Notes under the pieces: model-generated
Database searches by the model: none
What the model was told of the DNA's origin: nothing
What the model saw: only the letters and a program-made list of their open reading frames with translations
Position numbers and translations under genes: made by a program
Source: IDS-8 sp035304285
GTDB lineage: Bacteria > Pseudomonadota > Gammaproteobacteria > Steroidobacterales > Woeseiaceae
Length of the DNA stretch: 7,952 nt
Direction of reading: 5' to 3'
Assembly (NCBI GenBank): GCA_035304285.1
Contig: DATGQI010000111.1
Coordinates: 1 to 7,952, forward strand
Shown here: piece by piece, positions 6,969 to 7,952 of the stretch
Position numbering within the stretch: the stretch's first letter is position 1
Layout of the letters: every line of letters begins with the position of its first letter

Positions 6969-6994
6969 CGTTCGTTTCCCAGCTCACGTCCGGG

Positions 6995-7020
6995 TTTTAC
7001 GAGCGTGCCTGGCGGGCGGC
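6995..7020 (+). repeat. REP-like element 7 (strongly degenerate)
   Basis: This 26-base segment aligns without gaps to the other copies. It shares TACGAGC in the head region (as in REP 3) and GCGGGCG in the second arm, but the first arm is GCGTGC and leaves two mismatches. It lies between REP 6 and REP 5 in the opposite orientation, which fits an alternating REP cluster. Chance similarity in GC-rich sequence cannot be excluded. Confidence 0.4.
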
Positions 7021-7047
7021 ATTTCGAGTGTACCTGCGCCATCCGTT

Positions 7048-7073
7048 GTCGCCCGTGGGACGGGCTCCTACGG
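7048..7073 (-). repeat. REP element 5 (GTAG head, compensatory stem change)
   Basis: GCCCGT (7051-7056) and ACGGGC (7060-7065) form a perfect 6-bp stem with loop GGG. Compared with REP 2 and 3, the loop-closing C-G pair has become T-A through changes in both arms. The minus-strand head is CCGTAGGAG. A further short inverted repeat, GTCGCC (7048-7053) and GGCGAC (7072-7077), spans the element and could form an alternative pairing. Confidence 0.8.
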
Positions 7074-7338
7074 CGACTCTTTCGAGCGCCGGCGAAGTGC
7101 GCGGTGAGCTCCTGCGATTGGTCTTTCCGGCGCATTTATTACCGCTAACAGAAAATCAAGTTACATCCTGTTTTGCCGGTTGTGGTGACACCTCAGTCCG
7201 GTGTACCTTCTCCCAGCGCGAAGTCACGGAGCCCTCTCGTTTCCTTATGTAAAGAAGCGAGTGCCCTCGCCAGCAATCCAAGCGCTCCGGTCTTTAAGCC
7301 CCGTCTGGGCCCTCGCAATTACAATCAACGGATACGCT

Positions 7339-7952
7339 ATGGGAACACACCCAAGGGGCGCTATTGACTCGCCGCCTGCTTTGCATGCCGACACGGAACT
7401 GAATCCGACGGTACTGCTTGCTGCTTTGCAATCGATGCGGAACGGCGATTTTTCAGTGCGGCTGCCCGGCGACTGGACAGGTCTCGCGGGCAAGATCGCG
7501 GATACGTTCAACGACGTCGTAACAGCAAACGATTACCTGGCCTCGGAACTGCAGCGGGTCAGTGAAGCCGTCGGTCGCCGCGGCAGGACGCGTGAGCGCG
7601 TGCGTTGTGAACGCCGCATCGGTTCGTGGGGCGCTATGGAGTCCTCCGTAAACGGCCTGGTGGATGATTTGCTCTGGCCGACCACTGCCGTAACCCGCAG
7701 CATCGCCGCCGTAGCCCATGGCGACCTCTCTGAAACGGTTCCGCTCGAGGTCGACGGGCATCGCATCGAAGGCGAGTTCCTTCGTTCCGCGCAGATCGTC
7801 AATCGCATGATCGAGCAGATGCGGGTGTTCACATTCGAAGTGACGAGAGTGGCGCGCGAGGTCGGCGCCGAGGGAACCCTCGGGGGCCAGGCCGATGTCC
7901 GCGACGTGTCGGGCGTCTGGAAGGACCTGACCGACAACGTCAATTCGATGGC
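7339..7952 (+). CDS. Multi-HAMP sensor protein, N-terminal part (Nik1-like hybrid histidine kinase), truncated by window edge
   Basis: The frame is open from the ATG at 7339 to the window end, giving 204 complete codons. The protein begins with a run of HAMP units and no membrane segment or signal peptide. HAMP 1 is about residues 24-78 (MRNGDFSVRLPGDWTGLAGK, IADTFNDVV). HAMP 2 is about 112-165 (LWPTTAVTRSIAAVAHGDLS, then GEFLRSAQIVN). HAMP 3 starts near 165 (VTRVAREVGAEGTLGGQA, VWKDLTDNVN). This tandem pattern is characteristic of soluble poly-HAMP group III hybrid kinases such as fungal Nik1/Os-1 and their many bacterial relatives. In these, the HAMP array is followed by histidine kinase, ATPase and receiver domains, often with GAF or Hpt domains. 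Those parts lie outside the window, so kinase activity is inferred. A weak GGA sits 6 bases before the ATG. The frame is also open upstream, where GTG at 7261 is a less likely start. The gene is divergent from the receptor gene; no functional link to the sugar cluster is visible. Confidence 0.88.
   Translation, partial: MGTHPRGAIDSPPALHADTELNPTVLLAALQSMRNGDFSVRLPGDWTGLAGKIADTFNDVVTANDYLASELQRVSEAVGRRGRTRERVRCERRIGSWGAMESSVNGLVDDLLWPTTAVTRSIAAVAHGDLSETVPLEVDGHRIEGEFLRSAQIVNRMIEQMRVFTFEVTRVAREVGAEGTLGGQADVRDVSGVWKDLTDNVNSM

Larger units (their letters stand above)
6767..7338. other. Divergent intergenic region between the receptor and the multi-HAMP sensor
   Basis: This 572-base space must hold the promoters of both divergent genes. 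The receptor side has the ribosome-binding site, leader hairpin, weak promoter candidate and TTGCGCAA palindrome. The middle (6944-7073) has three REP-like elements in alternating orientation. The sensor side has an AT-richer patch at about 7135-7175, a small hairpin (GCGAG 7257-7261, CTCGC 7266-7270) and TACAAT at 7320-7325 without a matching -35 hexamer. I see no credible protein gene: open frames across it run through the REP elements, lack recognisable motifs and have no good start signals. Confidence 0.7.

Noticed and set aside
1129..7073. The repeated palindromes as a CRISPR array
   Set aside because: Copies are scattered at irregular distances between genes and in both orientations, with no regular spacers or cas genes.
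7085..7117. A possible eighth REP copy ending in GAGCTCCTGCGA
   Set aside because: Only the head side is similar. The arms do not pair well and the head lacks GTAG, so it could be chance in GC-rich sequence.
6767..7135. N-terminal extension of the receptor frame to an ATG at 7135
   Set aside because: The extra 123 residues are Arg-rich and unlike any receptor domain, run through REP-containing DNA, and would put the signal sequence in mid-protein. The ATG at 6766 has a good AGGAG.
6713..7252. A 179-codon plus-strand open frame across the intergenic region
   Set aside because: It overlaps the receptor's signal-sequence region and three REP elements, and the translation shows no domain or signal. 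It is more likely a chance frame.
7320..7325. TACAAT as the -10 box of the sensor gene
   Set aside because: It matches 5 of 6 consensus bases, but no -35-like hexamer lies 16-18 bases upstream, and transcription would begin only a few bases before the ATG.
7245..7511. An 88-codon minus-strand open frame over the start of the sensor gene
   Set aside because: It is antisense to the clearly conserved first HAMP unit and has no motif of its own.

Overview
The window looks like a chromosomal piece of a moderately high-GC gammaproteobacterium. The evidence is a TonB-dependent receptor with no SusD partner (unlike Bacteroidota), a BglX-type periplasmic beta-glucosidase, a LacI-family regulator, and short GTAG-headed REP palindromes of the kind known from Stenotrophomonas, Pseudomonas and relatives. 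I cannot name the genus. A xanthomonad-like or marine, Woeseia-like lineage is a guess.

Region 1 (18-6766, all on the minus strand) is a small carbohydrate-uptake cluster. In transcription order it holds an Oar-like TonB-dependent outer-membrane receptor (6766 to 3725), a GH3 beta-glucosidase of the BglX type (3541 to 1202), and a LacI-family regulator (1052 to 18). The simplest reading is that the receptor imports an oligosaccharide, the periplasmic GH3 enzyme trims glucose or a similar sugar from its non-reducing end, and the LacI protein senses a product and controls the cluster. The substrate is probably a beta-glucan or beta-glucoside oligomer, but only the GH3 family supports this. No inner-membrane sugar transporter or endo-acting hydrolase lies in the window.

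Region 2 (6767-7338) is a 572-base divergent intergenic space. It holds the receptor's ribosome-binding site, a leader hairpin, a weak promoter candidate and a cluster of three REP-like palindromes. I see no convincing gene in it.

Region 3 (7339 to the right edge, plus strand) is the start of a soluble multi-HAMP sensor protein of the Nik1-like hybrid histidine kinase type, cut off by the window end.

All intergenic spaces of the sugar cluster carry REP elements: five clear copies and two degenerate ones. One provides the final sense codon and the stop codon of the beta-glucosidase gene. One copy shows a compensatory base-pair change and another a G-U wobble at a different stem position, which supports selection on the hairpin. 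I found no CRISPR array, tRNA, rRNA, transposase or phage gene, and nothing I can call a wholly new system. The REP architecture is the most distinctive non-coding signal.
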